NCBI RefSeq assembly: GCF_014635865.1
Contig: NZ_BMDQ01000002.1
Coordinates: 1-64,000, forward strand
Direction of reading: 5' to 3'
DNA length: 64,000 nt
Source of the DNA: Winogradskyella haliclonae
Lineage (GTDB): Bacteria > Bacteroidota > Bacteroidia > Flavobacteriales > Flavobacteriaceae
Shown here: in pieces, positions 54,150-61,719 of the stretch
Layout: every line of letters starts with the position of its first letter
Position numbering within the stretch: the stretch's first letter is position 1
The notes under the pieces: generated by a model
Database searches by the model: none
What the model was told of the DNA's origin: nothing
What the model saw: the letters and a program-made list of their open reading frames with translations, nothing else
Made by a program: the position numbers and the translations under genes

Positions 54150-54803
54150 ATGCTCAATTTAAGTTTAGTAACCATAATAATTATAGCAGCTAACGTCATC
54201 ATCTCACTTAAAGGTTTAGACGATCGCTCTTTTTTTGAACGGTATAAGTTTAATGTTGGCAGTATAAGACGTAATGAACATGAGCGCATGTTTACGTCAG
54301 GTTTTCTGCATGCGGATACAATGCATTTACTGTTTAATATGTTTACGCTGTATTTTTTTGCTGAAGCTGTTATACGGCCATTGGGCAGTTTCAATTTTGT
54401 AATTATTTACATTGCTAGTTTGCTCTTTGGTAGTTTATTGTCACTTTATCTTCATAAAGAAGAATATTGGTATAGCGCAATAGGAGCGAGTGGTGCAGTT
54501 ACAGGGATACTATACGCTGCAATACTTTTAGACCCAGATATGAGTCTATATATGTTTTTTGTACCAGTGCCTATTCCAGGATATGTTTTTGGGATTGGTT
54601 ATTTGTTATATTCCATCTACGGAATGAAGAAAAGAATTGGTAATATTGGTCATGATGCCCATTTTGGAGGCGCTATAGGCGGTTATTTTATTACACTATT
54701 ACTTAAACCATCTTTATTAGAAACAGATTTAACTTATGTAGCGCTTTTAGCAGTACCTATTGTTATTTTGTTCGTAATGTATAAGACTGGTAAACTCTCT
54801 TGA
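54150..54803 (+). CDS. Rhomboid family intramembrane serine protease
   Basis: A 217-residue polytopic protease. I chose the ATG at 54150 (MLNLSLVTIIII); a TTG at 54129 would add seven residues but is a less likely start. The catalytic dyad is S114 in IGASGAVTG and H171 in HDAHFGGAIGGY, and the HADTMHLLFNMFTLYFF motif is in the expected position. About six transmembrane helices. It is divergent from the LpxL-like gene and stands alone before the tRNA operon. Confidence 0.93.
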   Translation: MLNLSLVTIIIIAANVIISLKGLDDRSFFERYKFNVGSIRRNEHERMFTSGFLHADTMHLLFNMFTLYFFAEAVIRPLGSFNFVIIYIASLLFGSLLSLYLHKEEYWYSAIGASGAVTGILYAAILLDPDMSLYMFFVPVPIPGYVFGIGYLLYSIYGMKKRIGNIGHDAHFGGAIGGYFITLLLKPSLLETDLTYVALLAVPIVILFVMYKTGKLS

Positions 54804-54854
54804 TTTCTCGTAATGAACACGTTGAAATTTATTATAAAAAACTCAAAAAAATTG

Positions 54855-54885
54855 TTGCGTTCTTTAATACTAAAAGTTACATTTG
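54855..54885 (+). promoter_or_regulatory. Promoter of the tRNA operon
   Basis: TTG at 54855-54857, a 20-bp spacer, then TACATTTG followed by C at 54878. This is the full Bacteroidota consensus with the same spacing as the E1 promoter. The start would lie near 54890, about 35 bp before the tRNA-Ser. Confidence 0.75.
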
Positions 54886-54924
54886 CATCCGCAATTTTAA
54901 GGAACGTTCTTAATTTATTGTATT

Positions 54925-55008
54925 GGAGAGGTGCCAGAGTGGTAATGGAGCAGATTGCTAATCTGTCAACGCGTAAGTGTTGCCCGGGTTCGAATCCCGG
55001 TCTCTCCG
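54925..55008 (+). tRNA. tRNA-Ser (anticodon GCT)
   Basis: An 84-nt class II tRNA. The acceptor stem GGAGAGG pairs with the 3' strand TCTCTCC (one G-T pair), the anticodon stem-loop CAGATTGCTAATCTG carries GCT, a long variable arm (CAACGCGTAAGTGTTG) is present, and the T arm is CCGGGTTCGAATCCCGG. The 3' CCA is not encoded. Serine codons AGC/AGT are read. Confidence 0.95.
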
Positions 55009-55033
55009 CAGAATTGAAATGATAACCGTTTTT

Positions 55034-55108
55034 CGGGGTGTAGCGTAGCCCGGTTATCGCGCCGCGTTTGGGACGCGGAGGTCGCAGGTTCGAATCCTGC
55101 CACCCCGA
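55034..55108 (+). tRNA. tRNA-Pro (anticodon TGG)
   Basis: A 75-nt tRNA. The acceptor stem CGGGGTG pairs with CACCCCG; the anticodon stem-loop CCGCGTTTGGGACGCGG carries TGG; the T arm is GCAGGTTCGAATCCTGC. Discriminator A, CCA not encoded. It lies 25 bp after tRNA-Ser. Confidence 0.95.
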
Positions 55109-55132
55109 CTAATCAAGGTTTAGAGTTTTTGT

Positions 55133-55314
55133 AGAAAGCTTGCTTTCTTAAGAAAATGAATAACTTTAATAGCAATTAAAGCCTCGCTTTAATTTGCAAC
55201 AACAACGTTCAGGATTACCAAATGAAGTTTAGTAATCCATAAGATTTTGAGTATATCGAATGTTGCCCGCCCACCAGCTGGCCCTTTCGTTAAAAATGTC
55301 TACAAGACATTTTT
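55133..55314. repeat. Cluster of four short inverted repeats between two tRNA genes
   Basis: Four separate palindromes lie in about 180 bp: AGAAAGC-TT-GCTTTCT (55133-55148), AATTAAAGC-CTC-GCTTTAATT (55174-55194), GGATTAC...GTAATCC (55212-55238) and AAAAATGTC-TACAA-GACATTTTT (55292-55314, extendable to 11 bp per arm). No gene or tRNA-like fold is seen between them. They could be RNA processing signals in the tRNA precursor, an attenuator, or copies of a short dispersed repeat. Confidence 0.6.
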
Positions 55315-55327
55315 AAACACTTAGTCC

Positions 55328-55401
55328 GGTCGCGTAGCTCAGCTGGATAGAGCATCTGCCTTCTAAGCAGACGGTCACAGGTTCGAATCCTGTCGCGATC
55401 A
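55328..55401 (+). tRNA. tRNA-Arg (anticodon TCT)
   Basis: A 74-nt tRNA. Acceptor GGTCGCG pairs with CGCGATC (one G-T pair); the anticodon stem-loop TCTGC-CTTCTAA-GCAGA carries TCT; the T arm is CACAGGTTCGAATCCTGTG-like; discriminator A. It reads AGA and possibly AGG. It lies 219 bp after tRNA-Pro. Confidence 0.95.
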
Positions 55402-55407
55402 CATAAG

Positions 55408-55435
55408 CCCTTGCTAGTAATAGCAGGGGTTTTTT
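55408..55435 (+). terminator. Terminator of the tRNA operon
   Basis: CCCTTGCTA pairs with TAGCAGGGG (one G-T pair) around a GTAA loop, followed by a run of six T, 6 bp after tRNA-Arg. Confidence 0.88.
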
Positions 55436-55465
55436 GTTTAACAGATTATTCTAACGATAACAACG

Positions 55466-56641
55466 TTAAGCTTTATGGCAAACCAAAATTACTCTCTCCT
55501 CGTCAGTGCAAGTGGTAAAAAACAAATAAATATTTCCTCCGTCTTTAATTTTAAGCTTTTTTCTAATATCCCCAACTGATATAGGGAAATTACGCATGGT
55601 AACATTCGCTTTTGTGATTTTTTCTTTTGAAAATACTCTTTTATTAAAGGGTAATATTTTTTTAATTAGAAATCGCCTTCCTGGAAAATCTATAAGTTCT
55701 TTTGATGTATATAGATGAGAGTGTTTATGGAGCTTGTAGACATTTAAACTGCAAATTGAATTAAATGCACCAGCTTTTAAAACAGATGCGTTGGGTTCAT
55801 ATAAATAATCAAGAGGAGAATTGTAGCTAACATTTGCGTCTGATTCATCTTCATATTTGAAATCAAAGATTTGTGCATTGCCTTTTTGAAGATTAACCGT
55901 TTTTACTTCTACGGCGTCTTTATAACCTCTTTCTAAAACCCAAAGTAATTCTTTAACCTCGTTATTTATAGCCACTATATGAATCGTTTTTACATGTTCT
56001 AATTGATGAAGTGTTGCTGTAATATCAAGTAATGGCGATGTTTTGATCATTACATTTTTGGAATATTTCAAAAACAAATTTTGGAATGTTATTACATTAG
56101 GAGTACAGTCCGAAAGTAGAAACACTTTGTTTTTTACAACATCACGCCTAGAAGGGTCAACATATATCCAATCAAAAGGTTTATCTATGCGTTTTAAGGC
56201 ATCAATTCCGTTTTCATTAATGCATATAATGTTCTTAATATTTAAGACATTAAAATTGTGCGTTACAATTTCTGATAGGTTAGGATTTATTTCGCAATGA
56301 GTGACATTATTAATACTTCTTGAAAAGTAATAACTGTCAATTCCAAAACCACCAGTTAAATCAATAAGAGAGTCTCCTTTAACCAAATTAGACTTATATG
56401 CCGCAGTTTTTTCAGAAGATGTCTGCGCTATGTTTAGCTTGTTTGGAAAATATATGCCTTGGGTGTTGTACCAAGTTGGTAATTTTTTTTCACTTCGTTT
56501 TTTGGCTTCAATTTGTTCTATTATTGCTTTTGTTTCAACGCCAGAAAAAGAGATCCCTTTTAAAAGGAGCCTAGATATATCTTGCTTAAGATTAGTATTG
56601 ATATAATCTTGAACGTCTGTATTTAAAATTGAAGCATTCAA
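55466..56641 (-). CDS. SAM-dependent methyltransferase with THUMP-like domain (PG_1098 family)
   Basis: A 391-residue protein of the PG_1098 family. The central methyltransferase domain has motif I LIDLTGGFGIDSYYFS and the catalytic-type YVDPSRRD, and the C-terminal part is a THUMP-like domain (FPISVGDIRKKLKIKDGG). Members are thought to modify RNA or to act in tRNA metabolism, but no substrate is established. The close tRNA operon is convergent; I read nothing more into that. It follows the AI-2E permease gene by 5 bp on the same strand. Confidence 0.85.
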   Translation of the reverse strand: MNASILNTDVQDYINTNLKQDISRLLLKGISFSGVETKAIIEQIEAKKRSEKKLPTWYNTQGIYFPNKLNIAQTSSEKTAAYKSNLVKGDSLIDLTGGFGIDSYYFSRSINNVTHCEINPNLSEIVTHNFNVLNIKNIICINENGIDALKRIDKPFDWIYVDPSRRDVVKNKVFLLSDCTPNVITFQNLFLKYSKNVMIKTSPLLDITATLHQLEHVKTIHIVAINNEVKELLWVLERGYKDAVEVKTVNLQKGNAQIFDFKYEDESDANVSYNSPLDYLYEPNASVLKAGAFNSICSLNVYKLHKHSHLYTSKELIDFPGRRFLIKKILPFNKRVFSKEKITKANVTMRNFPISVGDIRKKLKIKDGGNIYLFFTTCTDEERVILVCHKA

Positions 56642-56646
56642 AAGGG

Positions 56647-57735
56647 TTACAAGTCTTTTGTGAGTTTTTTGACCACTTTATATTCCGACAGAAATTCTTT
56701 TAGAATAACCTTTATGGCTGTATATGTTGGTACGGCGATTATCATACCAACTATTCCAAACAAAATTCCAGCTATAATAATTATCAAGAAGATTTCTAAC
56801 GGATGAGATTTTACACTCTTTGAAAAAATAATAGGTTGACTTAAAAAATTATCTATCAATTGCGCAATGACAAAACCTATCATGACATAGGTCGTTTTTG
56901 GCAGTATAACATCACTGAAGCTCTGCCCCAAATTACTTGACATGCTTAGTAAAACCATTAAAAAAGCACTGACTAATGGCCCAACATAAGGTATAAGGTT
57001 TAGTAATGCACATAAAAAAGCAATCACTACAGCGTTATCAATACCAAAAATTAATAAAACAATAGTATAGATTATAAATAAGATTAAAATCTGAAAAATT
57101 AAGCCTACAAAATACCGAGATAATAAGTCTTTTATTTTATTAAAAGAACGTTTGGTTCTCATTTCATTGCCCTTAGGAACAAATGTCATAATTCCATCTT
57201 CAAATAGTTTACTGTCTTTTAAAAAGAAAAACATAATAAACAATACTGAAAACAAACCTATGCTAAAGCTTCCAAGTCCACTTACAACCTTATTCAGATA
57301 ATCTGGAATAAGCGAAAAATCAATTTTTGAGAAAAGACCAGAATCTTTAATGGATTGTTCTACATCAATATTATTAAACTCAAAATAATCAACCATTTGA
57401 TTATACAAATCCTGGACATTCTCCTCAAGAGACGTTGTATTTAGGAGTGCTAATTTTTGCCCTTGCTCAGCGACTAGAGGTATAAATAAGCCAACTAATC
57501 CTATTAACAAGCCTATAAACAGTATCATTGTTACCACTACTGCTACAGTATTATTAAATTTAAGTTTTCGTCTTAAAAAAAGCACTAAAGGTCTTCCAAT
57601 AAGCGATATTACAGCCGCTACTGCGATATATATAATTACTGATTGTATCTGGTATAAAAAGTATAAAACTAGAGCCACAGCAATTAAAATACCGATTGCT
57701 CTTAAAATACCGTTTGCTATAGTTTTTGAATTCAT
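56647..57735 (-). CDS. AI-2E family transporter (PerM/UPF0118)
   Basis: A 362-residue polytopic membrane protein with about eight transmembrane helices. It has LFIMFFFLKDSKLFEDG, LLNLIPYVGPLVSAF and PLEIFLIIIIAGILFGIVG, typical of the UPF0118/AI-2E exporter family. The name reflects the E. coli TqsA relation, while other members export other small molecules. It is upstream of the methyltransferase gene by 5 bp. The substrate cannot be told. Confidence 0.92.
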   Translation of the reverse strand: MNSKTIANGILRAIGILIAVALVLYFLYQIQSVIIYIAVAAVISLIGRPLVLFLRRKLKFNNTVAVVVTMILFIGLLIGLVGLFIPLVAEQGQKLALLNTTSLEENVQDLYNQMVDYFEFNNIDVEQSIKDSGLFSKIDFSLIPDYLNKVVSGLGSFSIGLFSVLFIMFFFLKDSKLFEDGIMTFVPKGNEMRTKRSFNKIKDLLSRYFVGLIFQILILFIIYTIVLLIFGIDNAVVIAFLCALLNLIPYVGPLVSAFLMVLLSMSSNLGQSFSDVILPKTTYVMIGFVIAQLIDNFLSQPIIFSKSVKSHPLEIFLIIIIAGILFGIVGMIIAVPTYTAIKVILKEFLSEYKVVKKLTKDL

Positions 57736-57754
57736 TGGTTGGTTTTATTCAAAG

Positions 57755-57801
57755 ATGCTGAAATAATTTCAGCATGGCAAATACTAAAGATTGGTATTTG
57801 C
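57755..57801. repeat. Two adjacent inverted repeats between the TrmH-like and AI-2E genes
   Basis: ATGCTGAAAT-A-ATTTCAGCAT (57755-57775) is a 21-bp palindrome with perfect 10-bp arms. It is followed at once by GCAAATAC...GTATTTGC (57777-57801) with 8-bp arms and a 9-nt loop. Together they fill most of the 67-bp gap. A transcript hairpin, attenuator or operator is possible; there is no T run for a standard terminator. Confidence 0.55.
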
Positions 57802-57802
57802 T

Positions 57803-58315
57803 CTAATGATTGTTGTTTTGAAGTTGTTTAATCAGTTCATATAATGCAATTGAAGTTGCTTGTACAACATTCATACTCGTATTTTCACCAAACATATTTA
57901 TATGCACTGTAGCATCAGTAAGTTTTAAAACCGCTTCTGAAATGCCAAAATTTTCATTGCCAACAATTAATGCAACGGGTCGATTTGTATTTAATTCATA
58001 GTCATTTAATCGTATGCTAGTATCAGTAATTTCTAATGCTATGACAAAATAATTTTTTCTTTTTAAATCAGAAATAACTGCTAGAATATCTGTTTCAATT
58101 CTGTGAGGCACATACTTTTCTGTAGACCGAGATGTCTTCTTTATCCGTTTGCCTAGCTGAACATTATCCCCACAAAAGATAAGTTCTTCAACGCCTAATG
58201 CATCCGACACCCTAAACAAGCTCCCGATGTTTGGGGCATTGGTTACACCATCACAAATTAAAGTGATTGGAAATTTTTGTTTTTTAAATGTTGAGTTGTA
58301 GTGGTTGAGTTGCAA
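57803..58315 (-). CDS. TrmH/SpoU family RNA 2'-O-methyltransferase
   Basis: A 170-residue member of the SPOUT/TrmH group, which methylates ribose in rRNA or tRNA. The knot motifs are ITLICDGVTNAPNIGSLFRV, VALIVGNENFGISEAVL and MNVVQATSIALYELIKQ. The start at 58315 is a TTG and no ATG is near, so the start is uncertain by a few residues. Target nucleotide cannot be assigned. Confidence 0.88.
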   Translation of the reverse strand: MQLNHYNSTFKKQKFPITLICDGVTNAPNIGSLFRVSDALGVEELIFCGDNVQLGKRIKKTSRSTEKYVPHRIETDILAVISDLKRKNYFVIALEITDTSIRLNDYELNTNRPVALIVGNENFGISEAVLKLTDATVHINMFGENTSMNVVQATSIALYELIKQLQNNNH

Positions 58316-58336
58316 GTCAGTGTTTTAAAAACATGT

Positions 58337-58543
58337 TTAGAAAATAACATTATCCATTTCCACACAGAAATATGAAAGGTGAACAGGAGTAGTGCAATCT
58401 TTTTTATGAATACTTACTCCTTTAGCACCATAAGTATGCCAGTTGATAGTATCCATAGATTGAAATACAAAGGCAAATACAAGAATAAAGGCCACTATCT
58501 TAAAGCGTAATGAAAATTTATTTGATTTTATTTTTTTTCTCAT
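58337..58543 (-). CDS. Small single-pass membrane protein, unknown function
   Basis: A 68-residue frame with an ATG start, a basic N-terminus (MRKKIKSNKFSLRFK), one transmembrane segment (about 16-29) and a tail containing CTTPVHLSYFC. It fills the gap between two same-strand genes (21 bp and 17 bp away) and its codon use looks like the neighbours, which is why I include it. It could still be chance. Confidence 0.45.
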   Translation of the reverse strand: MRKKIKSNKFSLRFKIVAFILVFAFVFQSMDTINWHTYGAKGVSIHKKDCTTPVHLSYFCVEMDNVIF

Positions 58544-58560
58544 TTCTGAAGTCGTTTTTT

Positions 58561-59232
58561 TTAATTTATAAACACATACTTCATAATATTGGCGCCCATT
58601 TTTAGTGCTTTTAGTCTTACGTCTTCAGGGTCATTATGCACCTCTTGATCTTCCCAACCATCACCTAAATCACTTTCAAAAGTAAAGAGTAATAATAATC
58701 TATCTTCATGAAAAAGACCTAGAGCTTGAGGCGCTTTGCCATCATGTTCATGGACTTTTGGTAAACCATTTGGAAAATTATATACCGAATTGAAAATGGG
58801 GTGCGTTTTTGGAATTTCTAATAATTCTTTATTTGGAAATACTTTTTTGAGCTCCTTTGTGATGTAAGGTTCCATCCCATAGTTATCATCAATATGAAGG
58901 AAACCACCAGATAGTAAATATGTCCTTAGGTTTTCGGCATCATCTTCGCTAAAAAAAACATTACCATGTCCAGTCATATGCAAAAAAGGGTATTGAAAAA
59001 TATCAATACTACCAACTTCTACATTAACTATGGTTTCATTGATATTTGTAGAAATATTATCGTTACAGAATTTTACCAAATTAGGTAACGCAGTTGGATT
59101 ACTATACCAATCACCACCACCACTATATTTTAATACAGCGACATCTTGGGCATTAGTAATACTTACTGTTAAACCTATCATAATAGTTGTAGAAAGCGTA
59201 AGCATTTTATTTTTAAGCGTACTAAATCTCAT
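58561..59232 (-). CDS. DUF4159 family secreted protein
   Basis: A 223-residue protein with a signal peptide (ending SITNA|Q), then the DUF4159 core: VAVLKYSGGGDWYSNP, PFLHMTGHGNVFFS, LLSGGFLHIDDNYG and LFTFESDLGDGWEDQE. The fold is class I glutamine amidotransferase-like, without the catalytic Cys. The start could be the ATG at 59205 (residue 10) rather than 59232; a TAAATTTG box at 59245-59238 lies so close to the first ATG that the second is plausible. Confidence 0.85.
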   Translation of the reverse strand: MRFSTLKNKMLTLSTTIMIGLTVSITNAQDVAVLKYSGGGDWYSNPTALPNLVKFCNDNISTNINETIVNVEVGSIDIFQYPFLHMTGHGNVFFSEDDAENLRTYLLSGGFLHIDDNYGMEPYITKELKKVFPNKELLEIPKTHPIFNSVYNFPNGLPKVHEHDGKAPQALGLFHEDRLLLLFTFESDLGDGWEDQEVHNDPEDVRLKALKMGANIMKYVFIN

Positions 59233-59252
59233 ATGTTCAAATTTAAAAAAGA

Positions 59253-59990
59253 ATGTTTATGAAATCTACAGTCTTAACATTATTTATAATTCCGTTTTTA
59301 TTAGGAGCTACATTTCAATCTGAAGATGAAATTATTTTAAAGGAAAATCCAATTGTTTTAGAGCTTTTTACTTCTCAAGGTTGCTCTAGTTGCCCGCCTG
59401 CGGATGAGTTATTAAAACAAGTAAAATCAGATAATGTTATTGCACTATCGTATCATGTAGACTACTGGAATTATATAGGATGGAAAGACCCTTTTAGTAA
59501 GGAAGAGTTTACAAATAAACAACGTGAATATGGGTCTAAATTTTATAGCAGTTCAATATATACACCTCAGTTGGTAGTTAATGGAAGAGAGCATTTTGTA
59601 GGTTCTAATAGACGAAAATTAAAGCAAAAAATTGCTCAATATTCAAAGCAAATATCTAAGAGTAATATAGACTTATCTAAGGTAAAGAAAGAGGATGCGA
59701 TTGTCAGTTTTGATTATAAGATTGAAGGTTTGCAATCTGATGATAACCTTAGAGTTGTGTTAGTAATTGATGAAAGAAAAACATCTGTAAAACGTGGAGA
59801 GAATAGAAATAGAGAATTGGTAAACAGCAATATAGTTGTTGCTGAACAGAAGTTTAAAATTGAAAATACACTAGGTAAGGGCTCAATAATAATTCCTGAA
59901 ATAGTTGAAGAAAAAGACAATTTATCGCTGGTGCTTATATTAGAAAATAACGAGTTAGATATTAATGCGGCAACACAAGTAAAATTATAA
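59253..59990 (+). CDS. DUF1223 family thioredoxin-fold protein
   Basis: A 245-residue exported protein with a signal peptide (1-21). The N-terminal thioredoxin-like domain has VLELFTSQGCSSCPPADELL with the CxxC pair C44 and C47, then ALSYHVDYWNYIGWKDPFS and YTPQLVVNGREHFVGS. The C-terminal half is a beta domain. The family is secreted, probably periplasmic, with an unproven thiol-redox role. It is the only plus-strand gene among minus-strand neighbours and shares an 18-bp gap with DUF4159. An in-frame ATG at 59259 is an equally good start. Confidence 0.88.
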   Translation: MFMKSTVLTLFIIPFLLGATFQSEDEIILKENPIVLELFTSQGCSSCPPADELLKQVKSDNVIALSYHVDYWNYIGWKDPFSKEEFTNKQREYGSKFYSSSIYTPQLVVNGREHFVGSNRRKLKQKIAQYSKQISKSNIDLSKVKKEDAIVSFDYKIEGLQSDDNLRVVLVIDERKTSVKRGENRNRELVNSNIVVAEQKFKIENTLGKGSIIIPEIVEEKDNLSLVLILENNELDINAATQVKL

Positions 59991-59993
59991 TAA

Positions 59994-60698
59994 TTATTCA
60001 TTAGCATAAGCTACTGAATGGCAAGCCACAATAGCTGCGGTTTCTGTACGTAAACGTGTTTCCCCCAACATTACCGGTGCAAAACCGACAGCTATTGCAG
60101 TTTCAATTTCTTTTGTGCTAAAATCGCCCTCTGGTCCAATTAAAATAGTGATATCAGAATTTGGTTTAATCTCAGATTTTAGAGATTTACGCTCGCTGTC
60201 TTCACAATGGGCAATAAAACGCTGTCCAGAGATATCTTGCTTTATAAACGCTTTAAAAGGAATTAAGGGGCGCAATTCTGGTAAATAGAATTGTAAAGAT
60301 TGTTTCATAGCCGATTGTATAATCTTTTCAAAACGTTCTGTTTTTATAACCTTTCTTTCGCTATGGTCACATAAAATAGGAGTGATGCTATCGATGCCAA
60401 TCTCTGTTGCTTTTTCTAAAAACCACTCAAAACGGTCATTCATTTTTGTTGGAGCTACAGCAACATGAAGCTTATAATCCCTTTTTTCAAGGTGTTTTTT
60501 TGAAATAATTTTGGCTGAGCAATACTTTTGATTAATGGTGGTTAATTCGGAAGTAAATAACCAGCCTTTTCCATTTGTAATCTGTAATGTGTCTCCAATG
60601 TTTTTGCGAAGCACTTTTGTTATATGTCGACTTTCATCTTTTTCAAAATAAAAGATGTCATCATTTTCGGATACATTGGGATTATAGAAAAGCTGCAT
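59994..60698 (-). CDS. rsmE: 16S rRNA (uracil1498-N3)-methyltransferase
   Basis: RsmE methylates U1498 of 16S rRNA. The 234-residue SPOUT enzyme has the N-terminal PUA-like part (HITKVLRKNIGDTLQITNGKGW) and the C-terminal knot ILIGPEGDFSTKEIE then VMLGETRLRTETAAIVA. Length and motif order match the family. Its start overlaps the stop of the PPIase gene by 1 bp. Convergent with DUF1223. Confidence 0.96.
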   Translation of the reverse strand: MQLFYNPNVSENDDIFYFEKDESRHITKVLRKNIGDTLQITNGKGWLFTSELTTINQKYCSAKIISKKHLEKRDYKLHVAVAPTKMNDRFEWFLEKATEIGIDSITPILCDHSERKVIKTERFEKIIQSAMKQSLQFYLPELRPLIPFKAFIKQDISGQRFIAHCEDSERKSLKSEIKPNSDITILIGPEGDFSTKEIETAIAVGFAPVMLGETRLRTETAAIVACHSVAYANE

Positions 60699-61327
60699 TA
60701 TTTATGTTCAGTAAGTTTTAGTACAGTAATCTCTTCAATGTTTTGATTGTCTTGTGTTTTCATTATAATATAATGTTTTTTCTCACGGTGCTCATCAAAG
60801 CTAAAAACTTGCCCAACACGTTTATCAGCAATAGCTTTTTCAAATCGCTTAGAAAAGGTTCCTTTTTTTATCCACCCTAAATCACCACCAGTTTTTGCAG
60901 TTGGGTGTGAAGAATAAACACGAGCAAGATTTTCGAATTTATGTTCTTTATTCCGTATGCCTTTCAATATAAATGAGCGCAAAGAGTTAATCTCAGCAAT
61001 AGAAGTTTTATTACTATCAAATAGCATAATACTTGCTTTGTAATGCGACGAGGGTTTTTTATCAATTAACTTATATATCGTTTTTCCGTTTTCAGATTTA
61101 ACAACCTTTTTTCCACCTTTTGATAACTCAAAAAGTTCTGTTGCCAATTTGGTTTTGTGCTTTTCTTTATTGAAAGTTATAAGTTTTCCTTTAGTTTCAT
61201 TTTTATGAGATTTCAAAAAGGTCTTAGCTTCTTCTTTTGTAGTAATACTATCAATAGAAGCTTCAAACTTTGCTTGAGAAAAACATGTATATGATGTAAT
61301 AAAAAAGAGAATTAGTTTTAATTTCAT
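60698..61327 (-). CDS. Exported parvulin-type peptidyl-prolyl isomerase
   Basis: A 209-residue protein with a signal peptide (ending TCFS|Q) and a C-terminal parvulin domain: FENLARVYSSHPTAKTGGDLGWIKKGTFSKRFEKA, of which GGDLGWIKKGTF is the diagnostic core. I start it at the ATG 61327; an upstream ATG at 61402 would run across the neighbouring gene and precede the signal peptide by 25 residues. It should assist folding of exported proteins. It overlaps rsmE by 1 bp in the tsaD operon. Confidence 0.85.
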   Translation of the reverse strand: MKLKLILFFITSYTCFSQAKFEASIDSITTKEEAKTFLKSHKNETKGKLITFNKEKHKTKLATELFELSKGGKKVVKSENGKTIYKLIDKKPSSHYKASIMLFDSNKTSIAEINSLRSFILKGIRNKEHKFENLARVYSSHPTAKTGGDLGWIKKGTFSKRFEKAIADKRVGQVFSFDEHREKKHYIIMKTQDNQNIEEITVLKLTEHK

Positions 61328-61347
61328 TGGTAAATTTAAATTAAATT

Positions 61348-61719
61348 TTAGTTTGCAAACAACGATTTCCAAGGAATCACAAAAGGTAAAACAATAACCC
61401 ATACAAGAAAAAATGAAGCCATACCTTTTGGGTAAGAAGCACCATTAATTATAGCAGGTAATGCAACTACTAAAAGCCATGAGCCTTTATATATTAGTTG
61501 CATAATAAGTACTGGCGAAAAGTTTTCAGGCTTAAACAAACCAAAAACTGATAAAACAGAAATACTTAGCCAAAGTGCACCTATGAGTCTTATGTATTCA
61601 GAATTGCCATATATAGTTTCAAAAATAGAATTCGCTGCAGTTTTTGGATAGAATAGAGATGTTATACCAATCCATCCAGCGACAATAATGTTTGCAACAT
61701 ATACTATCTTAAGACCCAT
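61348..61719 (-). CDS. Small multi-pass membrane protein
   Basis: A 123-residue protein with four hydrophobic segments (about 5-22, 42-60, 66-85 and 98-115). It has LIGALWLSISVLSVFGLF and LIYKGSWLLVVALPAI. No family is recognised; a DoxX-like or DUF-type small membrane protein is likely. It overlaps the COX1-like gene by 11 bp and is followed by the PPIase gene after 20 bp. Confidence 0.65.
   Translation of the reverse strand: MGLKIVYVANIIVAGWIGITSLFYPKTAANSIFETIYGNSEYIRLIGALWLSISVLSVFGLFKPENFSPVLIMQLIYKGSWLLVVALPAIINGASYPKGMASFFLVWVIVLPFVIPWKSLFAN

Noticed and set aside
54813..55022. 69-codon frame running into tRNA-Ser
   Set aside because: Its end overlaps the tRNA-Ser gene and its promoter, so it cannot be a real protein gene there.
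54925..55401. Possible integrated element next to the tRNA genes (attachment site)
   Set aside because: I see no integrase gene, no duplicated tRNA 3' end and only core genes on both sides.
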